Assembly: GCF_000347635.1 (NCBI RefSeq)
Contig: NC_020514.1
Location: forward strand, 1,736,001-1,800,000
DNA: 64,000 nucleotides
Direction: 5' to 3'
From: Paraglaciecola psychrophila 170
Lineage (GTDB): Bacteria > Pseudomonadota > Gammaproteobacteria > Enterobacterales > Alteromonadaceae
Shown here: piece by piece, positions 28,741-37,061 of the stretch
How positions within the stretch are numbered: position 1 is the first letter of the stretch
How the letters are laid out: each line of letters begins with the position of its first letter
The notes under the pieces: model-generated
The model's database searches: none
Seen by the model: only the letters and a program-made list of their open reading frames with translations
What the model was told of the DNA's origin: nothing
Translations under genes and position numbers: made by a program

Positions 28741-31540
28741 GCACATTTTTCGTTCCAAACATCAAAATCCCGACCCTCAGGTACGTATTCAAGCAATAGA
28801 AAATCTGAATAAGCAAGACCCGAAACACAAAACAGTGTTGCACGAATTGGCTTTTAACGACTCCGATGTCGGCGTTAGCCTAGCGGCTTTAGATAAACTC
28901 GATAGTTTTGTACTTTGGTACAAAATGTCAGAAATTGCCACAAACGATAGAGTCCAGAAAAAATCCCAACAATTTGTTGAAAACATCTTGTTAGATGGCC
29001 AAAATGAAGTTTTAACAGAACAAGAAAAAAGAAAATTTATTGTTGAAATTCGCGACATACGTTTAATTGAAAAGCTACTTACGCAGCAATGGATTCAACA
29101 AGATACTGAACTTGCTATGAGCTTACTGCAAAAAGCAGACAAGTCACAGTTGCAAGAAAAGTTATTGTTTGAAACTCAAAATGAAAGCCTACAAACGTCA
29201 ATTTTATACACCTTTACCGACGGTGCCCAGTCTAGAAAGTTACTCAACAAGATACAGAAAAAGACAGCTTCAAGCGTCTTAAAAGAGCTAGCCAATAAAA
29301 CACTCCAAGGCTGGTTGATGGCTGAACAAGAGCCGATTGAGGTTGAACAACAAGTGAAAATGGTGTTGTCTCGTATACTTGCTTTGAAAGACCGCGGCGA
29401 TTTATTACTCATTCAACAGCAGCTAACAGAGCTTACCCATCAGTACACCCTACTTGCAGCACGTTTTGATTGTTTGCCTGAGCTTAAACGGGCCGAAATT
29501 GGACAAAAATACGCTGAAATATGCTCGCGGGTTGAACGCAACATTGAAGTATTAAAACCGCGGTGGCAAGCAGAGCAGGACGGGTTAGCCTTAAATCAAA
29601 GAATGCTTACATTGTCGGTTGAGATTGAGCAAAGTTTGGCAGCACTGTCTATACAACTGACCAGTCGGATCAGTGAAATTAGTCAATCTGAAGTAGACGA
29701 TTTTGTACGAAAATTGAATCAACACATTGAGCAATTACAAGGACTGACTAACCAGTTACCTGCCAAGAATCAAGTTGACCATCGACGTTTAGAACAACTC
29801 AATAATCAATTGTTGTCAAGTTTAAATACATTAACGAATCTACCGCAGTTTCAACAAGCAATTAAGTTGGGCATGGACTTGTTAGAAAAGTTTACTGGCC
29901 TAGAATTACCCAACGATGCCAGCCAAATCGAAGCTGCTGAAGCATACCTCAGAGAACAAAGACAAGAATGGCGTAATACAGTTGCTAATTATCAGGCACA
30001 TATGCCTGTTAACTTATCACAGCAGTGGAATGAACGTTTCAAACTTTGGCAACAGGCAATAAAAGCCTTAAAAAGCCAACTGGATGGTGAAGTTTCTCGT
30101 TGCAGAAATAAACTAAGAGCCGTCGAAAACTTGATTAACCAGGGTAAGTTTAAAGTGGCAATGGTGATGTACCAAAAAGTACAAAACTGGTTCACGGTTT
30201 TACCTGAGAAACAACAAGGGCAACTTGAACGCACCTTCATTACCGTCAAAGAGCAAATTGAAAACTTAAAGGATTGGCAGGACTATATTGCTGCTCCACG
30301 TAAACCTGCGCTGTTAAATGAAATGGAAGCTTTAATTGCGTATCCCTTAGAGGTTGACGCTCAGTCTACAGCCATTAAGTCCTTTCGATATCAATGGAAT
30401 AGCTTAGGTAAAACAGATACTGAGTCTGACCAAGCTTTAAATAAAGCCTTTGAAATCGCGATTGAAAAAGCCTTTGCACCATGCCGTGAATTTTATGATA
30501 AGCAGCAACAGCAGCGTGAACAAAATATGTTGGCAAAACAACAAATTTTGGCTGAGATTAAAGCCTTAGATGAGACAGATGGCAGTGTTGCCGAACTGAC
30601 AAAAAGCTTAAGAAGTGTGCAACAGAAATGGAAAAACATTGGTGAGGTGGACTTTAAGCAGCGCAATGATTTGTACGACAATTATCAACAGCTACTTAAT
30701 CCACTCAGGGGTAAGGTGTCAGCGTTCTATCAAAACAACGCCGAACAAAAACAAGCATTGTTAACAAAAGCTGAAAAGCTGTTAGAGCTTGAGTCGGTGA
30801 ATGAAGCGATAGAACAAGCGAAGAAATTACAACAAACTTGGAAAGCTATCGAGCATGCAGGTAAAAAAGCAGAAGCTGAATTATGGCCTGCTTTTAGAAA
30901 GATTAATGACAGTATATTTGCCAAAAAAGCGGAAGCAAATCAACTTGAAAAATCACAACTTAAAGAGCAAATGGTAATAGTTAAAGAGCATGTTACACAG
31001 CTTGAAACTTTGCTCGGTACTGCAAGTGATAAGGCCAGCGTGCAAAGTGCTTTGCAAGATAAACAAACTGCCATTGATGCGATAGCCGTTTTGCCGATAC
31101 CTGAGCGCCGAGTATTAGAGCAGCGTGTGCAAACACTTGTTGTACAGCAACAGTTAAAATTATCTGAGCTGGTTAAATCTGCAAAAGGTCAAGCGTATCA
31201 AGATTTGTTTAGTGCATTAAAAATGTGGCAAACGGATAGTGAAATACCAGATGGTGTGGCGACCTTAAGCAAGCAGTGGCAACAATGTTTTCGTGAACTG
31301 ACTGAGAATACAGACAGACCTGATTTAACCATAAAGATGGAAATAGTGGCACAACAGGACTCACCTAAACAAGACGCAGAGAAACGTCAATCTATTCAAC
31401 TGCAATTGATGGCACAGAAATTACAATCCGGAGATAGTCTAGATTTGACGTCGTTACTGAAAGATTGGATTAAAGTAGGCTGCTTAAGTAACAGTGATAT
31501 TAAGTTACTTAAGAGAATTGAACCGTTGTTTATGGGTTGA
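28730..31540 (+). CDS. Large DUF349-repeat coiled-coil protein
   Basis: A 936-residue soluble protein, rich in Gln, Lys and Glu, with long predicted coiled coils throughout. The N-terminal 100 residues look HEAT-like (DPQVRIQAIENLNKQDPKHK). DUF349 modules are visible in the C-terminal half, with the W..ig pattern in RSVQQKWKNIGEVDFKQRND and again in QQTWKAIEHAGKKAEAELW. DUF349 proteins are unassigned in function. Position between yeaC and rluF and the overlapping start suggest co-expression with an rRNA modification gene, but no role follows from that. Confidence 0.85.
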   Translation: MIFKHIFRSKHQNPDPQVRIQAIENLNKQDPKHKTVLHELAFNDSDVGVSLAALDKLDSFVLWYKMSEIATNDRVQKKSQQFVENILLDGQNEVLTEQEKRKFIVEIRDIRLIEKLLTQQWIQQDTELAMSLLQKADKSQLQEKLLFETQNESLQTSILYTFTDGAQSRKLLNKIQKKTASSVLKELANKTLQGWLMAEQEPIEVEQQVKMVLSRILALKDRGDLLLIQQQLTELTHQYTLLAARFDCLPELKRAEIGQKYAEICSRVERNIEVLKPRWQAEQDGLALNQRMLTLSVEIEQSLAALSIQLTSRISEISQSEVDDFVRKLNQHIEQLQGLTNQLPAKNQVDHRRLEQLNNQLLSSLNTLTNLPQFQQAIKLGMDLLEKFTGLELPNDASQIEAAEAYLREQRQEWRNTVANYQAHMPVNLSQQWNERFKLWQQAIKALKSQLDGEVSRCRNKLRAVENLINQGKFKVAMVMYQKVQNWFTVLPEKQQGQLERTFITVKEQIENLKDWQDYIAAPRKPALLNEMEALIAYPLEVDAQSTAIKSFRYQWNSLGKTDTESDQALNKAFEIAIEKAFAPCREFYDKQQQQREQNMLAKQQILAEIKALDETDGSVAELTKSLRSVQQKWKNIGEVDFKQRNDLYDNYQQLLNPLRGKVSAFYQNNAEQKQALLTKAEKLLELESVNEAIEQAKKLQQTWKAIEHAGKKAEAELWPAFRKINDSIFAKKAEANQLEKSQLKEQMVIVKEHVTQLETLLGTASDKASVQSALQDKQTAIDAIAVLPIPERRVLEQRVQTLVVQQQLKLSELVKSAKGQAYQDLFSALKMWQTDSEIPDGVATLSKQWQQCFRELTENTDRPDLTIKMEIVAQQDSPKQDAEKRQSIQLQLMAQKLQSGDSLDLTSLLKDWIKVGCLSNSDIKLLKRIEPLFMG

Positions 31541-31543
31541 TAT

Positions 31544-32287
31544 ATGCAAGATAAAAGTACATTGATACGCCTAAATAAGTTTATTAGCGATTCAGGTTTT
31601 AGCTCTCGTCGTGAAGCTGACAAACTAATTGAACAACAAAGAGTCAGGATAAACGACACCGTCCCTGAATTAGGCACTAAAGTAGCGCCAGGTGATGTGG
31701 TGACCGTTGACGGGCAACTAATTCAGGCTAGTGATTCAGACAAAGCAGACCGCGTGTATATTGCGTATCATAAGCCTGAGGGGATTACCTGTACCACGGA
31801 GCTGCATGTCAAAGGTAATATTGTGGATGCTATAGGTCATAAACAAAGAATTTTTCCTATCGGGCGCTTAGATAAACCCTCTGAAGGATTGATTTTTTTG
31901 ACTAGCGACGGCGATATTGTGAATAAAATTTTGCGGGCTGAAAATGCCCATGACAAAGAATATGTGGTCACCGTTAACCGGCCTTTAACTGAACACTTTA
32001 TTAAGAGGATGGCCAACGGTATTCCTATCTTAGATACAGTAACTAAAGCCTGTGAAGTGACCATGCAAAGCAAAATGGTGTTTCGTATCGTGTTGACTCA
32101 AGGGTTAAATAGGCAAATTCGCCGGATGTGTGAATATTTGGGTTATGAAGTGGTGAAACTTAAGCGCACACGTATCATGTCTGTGAGATTGGCTGGGTTG
32201 AAGGTTGGCCAGTGGCGTGACTTGACTGTTGAGGAAATGGCTGAGATAAATGGGGCAGTGGAGGGATCTTCTAAAACGGCGGTTTAA
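31544..32287 (+). CDS. rluF: 23S rRNA pseudouridine synthase RluF-like
   Basis: A 247-residue RsuA-family enzyme. An N-terminal S4 domain (IRLNKFISDSGFSSRREADK) precedes the catalytic domain with Asp110 in IGRLDKPSEGLIFLTSDGD. The stretch NKILRAENAHDKEYVVTVN and the ending RRMCEYLGYEVVKLKRTRIM match RluF (U2604 of 23S rRNA) more closely than RluB or RluE. The C-terminal basic tail of Escherichia coli RluF is absent. The gene lies three bases after the DUF349 gene. Confidence 0.9.
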   Translation: MQDKSTLIRLNKFISDSGFSSRREADKLIEQQRVRINDTVPELGTKVAPGDVVTVDGQLIQASDSDKADRVYIAYHKPEGITCTTELHVKGNIVDAIGHKQRIFPIGRLDKPSEGLIFLTSDGDIVNKILRAENAHDKEYVVTVNRPLTEHFIKRMANGIPILDTVTKACEVTMQSKMVFRIVLTQGLNRQIRRMCEYLGYEVVKLKRTRIMSVRLAGLKVGQWRDLTVEEMAEINGAVEGSSKTAV

Positions 32288-32659
32288 GCAATTCTTTTCC
32301 AATGCACTAGCGCTTACTGCCATCCGTAGCAGGCTTCTATCAGAAACATGCTGTGCGACTTAATTTTTTTCTGCAGGCAAAAAAAGTAAGCAAAAAAGCC
32401 CGCTCGACAACCTGTGTTCTTCATCTAAATTTTTCTGATATTTAGCAGATCGTCACATTGTTCTCCCGGCACTCTGTGACTCACTTTGCATTCATGCAAA
32501 TTGACCTACTAAATATCAGAAATAATTGGCGAACATACATGCGAGAGTAAGGCAAAAGCATCGACTATGCCGATTTTAATATTTAGTGGCTCCGACACTC
32601 CTTTTCTATTTTTATATTTACTACTAAAAAAATGAGTTCAATTAAGGCTATTACTAAAC
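32288..32659. other. Intergenic DNA with nested inverted repeats
   Basis: No gene. A 13-bp inverted repeat (TTCTGATATTTAG at 32433-32445, complement at 32509-32521) encloses a smaller perfect palindrome (TTTGCAT/ATGCAAA, 32485-32500). A run rich in A with AAGTAAGC follows rluF near 32380. The boundary between core genome and accessory region lies here. Confidence 0.6.
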
Positions 32660-32914
32660 TTGTATTTATATTCAGTAATATGCTCAAACCTACATATATA
32701 TGTAAGATCACGAATAATTACCGTATTTCCTCAATGGAAAGTTTTTACTTTTTTAACAATCTTATGTGTAGTAATAATTTACTCTCTCTGTCTAAAATGG
32801 AGTTTAATTTTAAACGGAAAAAGTCTGTTTTTAAATATGTGCTTTTGCGTGTTATTAATATTGTTCACTAAGCAGATGCTTACTCACGAGACGCGATTCA
32901 ATGAAAATTCTTAA
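32660..32914 (+). CDS. Possible small membrane protein, start uncertain
   Basis: A very AT-rich frame with two hydrophobic segments (VFTFLTILCVVIIYSLCL and LFLNMCFCVLLILF) and a polar tail. The only possible start is a TTG at 32660 without a good ribosome-binding site. An overlapping frame from 32632 has no such segments. It could be a real cassette-type gene of about 60 residues or chance. No family is recognised. Confidence 0.3.
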   Translation: MYLYSVICSNLHIYVRSRIITVFPQWKVFTFLTILCVVIIYSLCLKWSLILNGKSLFLNMCFCVLLILFTKQMLTHETRFNENS

Positions 32915-33215
32915 AGTGTTTTTGGTTCTCTCATCAGTGACGATATAAACAGTCACCGTTATTGCATCACTAGGTCAGGGCCTAAACCGGCCTGCCGTAG
33001 CAATAGCGGACTTGTTTGAGTTTGGATGGCGCAGCCAATTTGATATCGATTTTATTATTCACTTGTTGCTGCTTGCTAGTTGGGTTATTTGGCGTGAAGT
33101 AGCAAACACTAAAGCGTATATTTTCGGCTTTCTCAGCATCATTTTAGGCGGAATATTCAGCTCCCCGTATACCTTTTCGCTACAGACAAAGCTGGGGAAG
33201 AACCGAGAGCACTAG
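32901..33215 (+). pseudogene. Small membrane protein (DUF2834-like) with one in-frame stop
   Basis: From ATG 32901 the frame reads MKILKVFLVLSSVTI, a TAA at 32946, then TVTVIASLGQGLNRPAV, SQFDIDFIIHLLLLASWVIW and GFLSIILGGIFSSPY to 33215. Without the stop it is a 104-residue protein with three membrane segments. The layout resembles DUF2834-like small membrane proteins (vDl.i.l.l..W...e......l....Gs). A single substitution would restore it, so loss is recent or the stop is an error. Confidence 0.45.
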
Positions 33216-33269
33216 TTCTCGGCGTTCGTGCAAGATTGTATCCAGTCTACCCTCTTTCCGATATGCCTC

Positions 33270-33292
33270 AGGTGGGCGGCTGATGCAAGGCG
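33270..33292 (+). other. Right half of a possible attC site
   Basis: AAGGCGTTAGAT ends with GTTAGAT, a perfect GTTRRRY core, and lies just ahead of a reading frame starting at 33307, as in integron cassettes. The left half could not be matched with confidence in 33200-33270. Confidence 0.35.
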
Positions 33293-33306
33293 TTAGATAT
33301 TCAATT

Positions 33307-33684
33307 ATGAAATCAACAACAGAGCCAATACTCAGATACCAAGATGCAAAAAATTATTGTGTGGTTGTGTAAAATATTCAGTTTTGAGGTGTTTTTAGAA
33401 GTCCCTGGAAAATGACGCGATTGAACATGCTCGTTTAGTCCTAGGACAACATGGTAATGATTGCTTCTCTTGGTCGTTATGGTGATTTTGAAAATAGTTT
33501 TATATCACCATTAAAAGTTGGAGGTGTTATGCCATGCACTTCGATCTATGTCAAAGTACCAGAGGATATCTATAAAATGGTCGTTGAGGCTAGTGCTGAA
33601 ATAATTGATATGCTTGCAGAGTTTCAGTTTGGTGTTAAGACATTCAGCTGCAAAGATATTGAACCTCATGTATGGGATTACTAG
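33307..33684 (+). pseudogene. Degenerate cassette-type gene, unrecognised
   Basis: The frame starts MKSTTEPILRYQDAKNYCVV and meets a stop. Later pieces in other frames (EVFLEVPG, then NDAIEHARLVLGQHGNDCFS) lead to an open 77-codon stretch at 33451-33684 (GGVMPCTSIYVKVPEDIYKM, then IIDMLAEFQFGVKTFSC). The last part may still be translated from ATG 33451 but has no convincing ribosome-binding site. Function unknown. It is followed by a hairpin and an attC-like site. Confidence 0.35.
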
Positions 33685-33709
33685 CCACAATTCATGGGAA
33701 AAATTGTGG
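33685..33709 (+). terminator. Hairpin after the 33451-33684 frame
   Basis: CCACAATT and AATTGTGG pair across a nine-base loop directly after the stop codon. No long T run follows. Confidence 0.45.
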
Positions 33710-33715
33710 TAAGCG

Positions 33716-33773
33716 TTCCTAACAAACAAACTATGGTAGTGACGCGAAAAAGCTGCGCCCTTTATTTGAAACG
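33716..33773 (+). repeat. attC-like site, degenerate right core
   Basis: The site starts TCCTAACAAACAAACTATGG, has a central stem GACGCG/CTGCGCC around AAAAAG, and ends TTTGAAACG. Base for base it aligns with the site at 34872-34927 (shared TAACAAA, AAA, TATG, GCGAA, GCGCCC, TAT). The left core fits RYYYAAC except for one base. The right core GTTRRRY has been lost by substitution. Integron cassettes end in such sites, which fold on one strand for recombination. Confidence 0.55.
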
Positions 33774-33797
33774 TACAATAATTTTCAGATGAACTTA

Positions 33798-34508
33798 CTA
33801 TTCAGACCAGTACCAACTCGTTACGTTATAACGAAACTGACTTGCATATTCTGAGGTTAATGATCTCACCCAGTGTTCTGAGCCTTCTGAGGAGGGATTA
33901 AAAAGCACGCAGCGATTATGCAGCGGTGCAATCTGAATTGGCTCATCATTCTTACCTACAAATACCAGCTCCCCACCGGCATTTCTGTGCCAGTCTTTGT
34001 TTAAATACAACAGCATACAGACTTCTCTTCCGGGGGAATCATCAGCGTGTTCGGCAACAAAGTCGTTAGGGCCTAAGCGAAAATAGTTGGTATTTATTTC
34101 AGGCTCAGCCACATTCATATCCGTGAGTGACACTTTAAAAATACGTGATAACACAGACATAAACTCGTCCCCTCGCAGGAAGGATAGAAATGCCTGGGCT
34201 ATGTTTGAATGGAGGTTATTGTTTACTGTGGTCTTTGTGCTTATGGCATTACGTTGCCACACATCTCGATGTACAAAGCGTTGTTCGTTGTCGGCTTCTT
34301 GCCACTGGGTGTTATCAACATATAACGCAGAATAAGTATGTTTTTGAGTTTGCCAAGCACAGGGTTGTTGCAACGCTTTGACTACCGCATCGAGTTTCGA
34401 TGGGTTGAAAAGGCCGTCAATCACAATATGCTCGGGGCAAGCGTGTTTTAATGACTTTCGATATGCGACTATCGCGGATTCGTTTACTTGTTCTCCATTC
34501 AACCACAT
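33798..34508 (-). CDS. 2-oxoglutarate/Fe(II) oxygenase-like protein
   Basis: A 236-residue protein with a C-terminal double-stranded beta-helix. The iron ligands are H154 and D156 in VAEHADDSPGREV and H212 in SEHWVRSL, with R226 in SQFRYNVTSWYWS binding 2-oxoglutarate. The spacing fits the prolyl-4-hydroxylase-like superfamily (2OG-FeII_Oxy). No signal peptide. It lies in reverse orientation between two attC-like sites, so it may be a cassette gene, but its length and intactness also allow an ordinary gene. The substrate is unknown. Confidence 0.8.
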   Translation of the reverse strand: MWLNGEQVNESAIVAYRKSLKHACPEHIVIDGLFNPSKLDAVVKALQQPCAWQTQKHTYSALYVDNTQWQEADNEQRFVHRDVWQRNAISTKTTVNNNLHSNIAQAFLSFLRGDEFMSVLSRIFKVSLTDMNVAEPEINTNYFRLGPNDFVAEHADDSPGREVCMLLYLNKDWHRNAGGELVFVGKNDEPIQIAPLHNRCVLFNPSSEGSEHWVRSLTSEYASQFRYNVTSWYWSE

Positions 34509-34870
34509 TATTCAAACTACTCGCTGCTATTGTTAGATTATGAATGAAAAACTGGATAATACAGGCTTACACCATAATTCCTATCTTTTGCTGAGTAAAC
34601 CATCACCCGTTTCATTGTTTCCTTGTTGAAACCCTCTAGAAGTGCACAATTAATTCGAATGAGTGTCTGCGTAATTCATTAAGTAATATAAGGAAATCCA
34701 AGTATGTTCCATAATTTTATAGGTACTTTAATTGCTACAAGTATATTCTTTTTCATGTAGTTCTATTTTATAGTGAACAAGCTGTAGATTGGTCTAGGCT
34801 TATATTTTTTGTTTTCTTTTAATATTGTCTAATTATTTCAAGTTTGATAAACCGCTCCTAATAAGTAATT
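34509..34870. other. Intergenic/cassette spacer
   Basis: GTTAGAT at about 34530 is a possible attC right core, followed by a 29-codon frame (MNEKLDNTGLHHNSYLLLS). Near 34704 a tiny hydrophobic frame MFHNFIGTLIATSIFFFM follows an AAGGA. Neither is firm enough to call a gene. Confidence 0.3.
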
Positions 34871-34871
34871 T

Positions 34872-34927
34872 ACAGTTAACAAAAAATTATGACTGGGATG
34901 CGAATAGGCCGCGCCCCATATGTTAAG
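34872..34927 (+). repeat. attC-like site (integron cassette recombination site)
   Basis: The left core AGTTAAC and right core GTTAAGC (a perfect GTTRRRY) bound about 56 bases. The arms pair at TTAACA/TGTTAA, at TATG/CATA and at GGGATGCG/CGCGCCCC with two mismatches. The loop is AATAGG. The intact Trx-like gene starts 38 bases later, as a cassette gene would. The site aligns closely with the one at 33716. Confidence 0.65.
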
Positions 34928-34964
34928 CGTCATGTGCCTGAACAATTGAGAGGATGAAATAAAT

Positions 34965-35378
34965 ATGGGAATAAAACCTAGCCCAAATGACAAAACTCAG
35001 TCAGCTAGCCTTCTTCAAATCGTAGAGCCAGTCGAAGTTAACCGTCGCATGGCTTCTGGTAACACTTTTATTGTGAATGTAGTAACAGCATGGTGCCCAG
35101 ATTGCACAGAAAGGCAAAAGCGACATATCGGTAGCTTTGCACAGAAAATGAAATCTCATGGAATAGATGTACTTCAAGTTAATGTCCAATTGTTAAAAGG
35201 TCATTTTATTGGTGCCGAACATGAAAAAATGACTACTCAATTTGGTGGACACGGTTATCCAAGAACAGTGTTAATTAATCATGGAAACGTGGCTGATCAA
35301 AATAACGTTGAGATAATCACTGAAGATACATTGTCAGAGTTAGCTGGAAAATTTATTCAAATAATATCTGAATCGTAA
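34965..35378 (+). CDS. Thioredoxin-like protein, probable integron cassette gene
   Basis: A 137-residue cytoplasmic protein with a thioredoxin-like core: VTAWCPDCTERQKRH carries a CxxC pair at the start of the first long helix, and GGHGYPRTVLINHGNV the cis-Pro loop. Its sequence is more polar than classic thioredoxin and it has no signal peptide. The ATG has GAGAGGATGAA upstream. It sits exactly between an attC-like site and a half attC-like site, in cassette orientation. The redox partner is unknown. Confidence 0.8.
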   Translation: MGIKPSPNDKTQSASLLQIVEPVEVNRRMASGNTFIVNVVTAWCPDCTERQKRHIGSFAQKMKSHGIDVLQVNVQLLKGHFIGAEHEKMTTQFGGHGYPRTVLINHGNVADQNNVEIITEDTLSELAGKFIQIISES

Positions 35379-35383
35379 GCGTC

Positions 35384-35410
35384 ATATAACAACAGACTAT
35401 GGCGTCAATA
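35384..35410 (+). repeat. Left half of an attC-like site, interrupted
   Basis: ATATAACAACAGACTATGGCG starts six bases after the Trx-like stop codon and matches the left arm of the other sites (TAACAA...CTATGG.G). The expected right arm is missing. The IS110 remnant begins at once. A candidate right end, GTGCGTTATAA, is at 35971-35981, beyond the remnant. Confidence 0.5.
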
Positions 35411-35411
35411 G

Positions 35412-35636
35412 TTAGTTTGCAGCCTTTGGGGCTTCCCACATCACCCCATCTCTTAACATAGAATTTAAGATAACCTGTTCTGGTTTGTGTTTTTTGACTT
35501 CTTTGATGGCTTCATTAATGCCTTTATCGTCATTGGTAACTGTGAAATAAATATCCAGAGGACGAATGTAAATTTCGAGTTGAAATTTACCCGTATCAAC
35601 ACCGACGTTAATACTTTGATTCATTTTAGTATTCAT
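35412..35636 (-). mobile_element. IS110-family transposase remnant with large internal deletion
   Basis: The 74-codon frame begins INVGVDTGKFQLEIYIRP, the RuvC-like DEDD N-terminus of IS110/IS1111 transposases (vGvDvsK..l). It continues IYFTVTNDDKGINEAIKE to about residue 56. It then switches to NSMLRDGVMWEAPKAAN, which resembles the extreme C-terminus of the same family (LNaMlRd...W). About 250 central residues are therefore missing in frame. The element abuts half of an attC-like site. IS1111-attC elements of this family are known to target cassette attC sites. Confidence 0.7.
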
Positions 35637-36000
35637 AATAAGATAATTCTTGCTTGCATAATGCGGGTTGATAACCGAGTCATCGAGATCCAGTAGACTA
35701 TTCGAGTGTTGTGCTTGGATTCTTTTGCAGGGTTCATTATTGTTATCGGTCTATCAATTGAGGAGCCATAATTCAATCGAACTAATGCAAAAGAAAGTTT
35801 TAGTTGCTGCTAAAGCCTGAGTCTCACTTTACTGTAAACTGGAAGTAGTCAGTAATTTAGGTGGGGTTATTATCCATACAAGCCAATCAAGTGCGTCTAA
35901 AAACAGTTTGCTGTTTTCGTTCCTAAATATTTCAGAAAATATTTTTTAGCCCCTTTTTAGCCCCTTATTAGTGCGTTATAAATAAAAGTAATTTACGAAT
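35637..36000. other. Noncoding DNA beyond the IS110 remnant
   Basis: Likely includes the other end of the insertion sequence. TTTTTAGCCCC is directly repeated near 35945-35965. GCGTTATAA at 35973-35981 is a candidate attC right core for the following cassette. No gene. Confidence 0.35.
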
Positions 36001-36405
36001 ATGAAAAGTAATACTGGTATTTTAATCAGCACACTTATTTTTAGTGAATGTGCATCAACAATAATGGAAGTTGAGTATTCGGACTTATCAGTTACTGATA
36101 ATGAAATAGAATCTTCGAAGTTGGAGCCAGTTAAATCGATTTCCTGCTAGATATCCAATAAAGGCTGCGCGAAAGTCTATTGAAGGCTGTGCAACGATTG
36201 AATATGTCGTAACACCACAAAATTAAATTAAAGACGTAAGGATAATAGTATTAACAAAAAAATATTTTGCTGAAGCTGCTGAAGACGTAATTAATAACTG
36301 GAATTGGTTAGAATTACCAAAAAACATCATCAATCAACCATTAAAAACTCAAACTCAATTTGATTTGATTTTTGTTTAGATAAAAAACCTAGTCAACCTT
36401 GCTAA
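36001..36405 (+). pseudogene. TonB-C-domain lipoprotein gene, frameshifted cassette gene
   Basis: MKSNTGILISTLIFSECAST begins like a lipoprotein signal (the lipobox Gly appears as Glu). At about 36140 the frame shifts and continues ARYPIKAARKSIEGCATIEY, VVTPQN, a TAA near 36224, then IKDVR, KYFAEAAEDVINNWNWLELP and QPLKTQTQFD. This is a TonB C-terminal (energy-transducer-like) domain. A five-base GATTT duplication near 36365 shifts the true end CLDKKPSQPC. Three lesions mean it is inactive. Confidence 0.65.
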
Positions 36406-36537
36406 TTGATTACACCTAAATATTCTTGCTCAAGTGAGGACATAATATATTCCGCAGGTAGTGTTATAAAAAGAGTACGTGTGCGTTAGTATTTATGAGA
36501 AACGCATCAAATCTGACTCAGCAAGCAGGCCAGTTTT

Positions 36538-36596
36538 TGCAAAACAATGCGCAAAAAGCGTCCAACTTGCTCGATTGTTTATGCTAGGCGTTTATA
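36538..36596 (+). repeat. attC-like site, degenerate
   Basis: The left part GCAAAACAATGCGCAAAAAGCG and right part ATGCTAGGCGTTTATA align with the ends of the better site at 37510-37571 (AACAAGTGCGGCAATGCG and CACAGGCGTTATAT). The left core is CAAAAC rather than YYYAAC. GCGTTAGTA at 36483-36491 may be the end of another, weaker site for the TonB-like cassette. Confidence 0.4.
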
Positions 36597-36931
36597 CATA
36601 TTGTATCTTTGATGCCTTAGTTAATCTTATGAAGGATTAGAATATTAGAATATTAGAATATTGGAATACAGAAATATTGCATTGGTTTTAGAGGTATTGG
36701 CAAGTTATGAAATATCTGGCTGCGGCATTATTTCTTTTTCAAACGAGACTCTAATCCTAATTATTTTTGCCAATTGAATGATGAATCAAAATACGTGTCC
36801 AACCTGTTTAGAAAGTATAAAGGCCATTAGTTGAAATGTTACGAGCCTTAGATAAAGTACAACGGAAATAGAAACTATGGGATTTTATGTTGTGGCAATT
36901 ACATCTTTTATGTTTGGATGTAACATAAGCA
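36597..36931. other. Decayed cassette DNA
   Basis: A short signal-like start at 36708 (MKYLAAALFLFQTRL) soon stops. Another tiny frame at 36877 reads MGFYVVAITSFMFGCNISSI, lipoprotein-like, and stops after 20 codons. Neither is supported as a gene. Confidence 0.3.
36637..36668. repeat. 8-bp tandem repeat TTAGAATA, four copies
   Basis: Three perfect copies and one with a single change (TTGGAATA), within noncoding cassette-region DNA. Confidence 0.85.
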
Positions 36932-37004
36932 GCATATAAAAAGTGCATCATGGTGGGAATTTCACTCGCGGAAAAACGTTCTAAAATCCCCGCATGTTAA
37001 GCGT
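36932..37004 (+). repeat. attC-like inverted repeat ahead of the DUF1330 gene
   Basis: ATGGTGGGAATTT and AAAATCCCCGCAT form imperfect arms around a 20-base centre. GTTAAGC (36998-37004) is a perfect right core and is repeated as GTTAAGC six bases on. The left core is poor. The DUF1330 gene starts about 55 bases later. Confidence 0.4.
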
Positions 37005-37061
37005 TAAGCATGGTGCCGGCTAGTGCCATTTTTGAAGAAATACTGATAATAAGGAACACCT

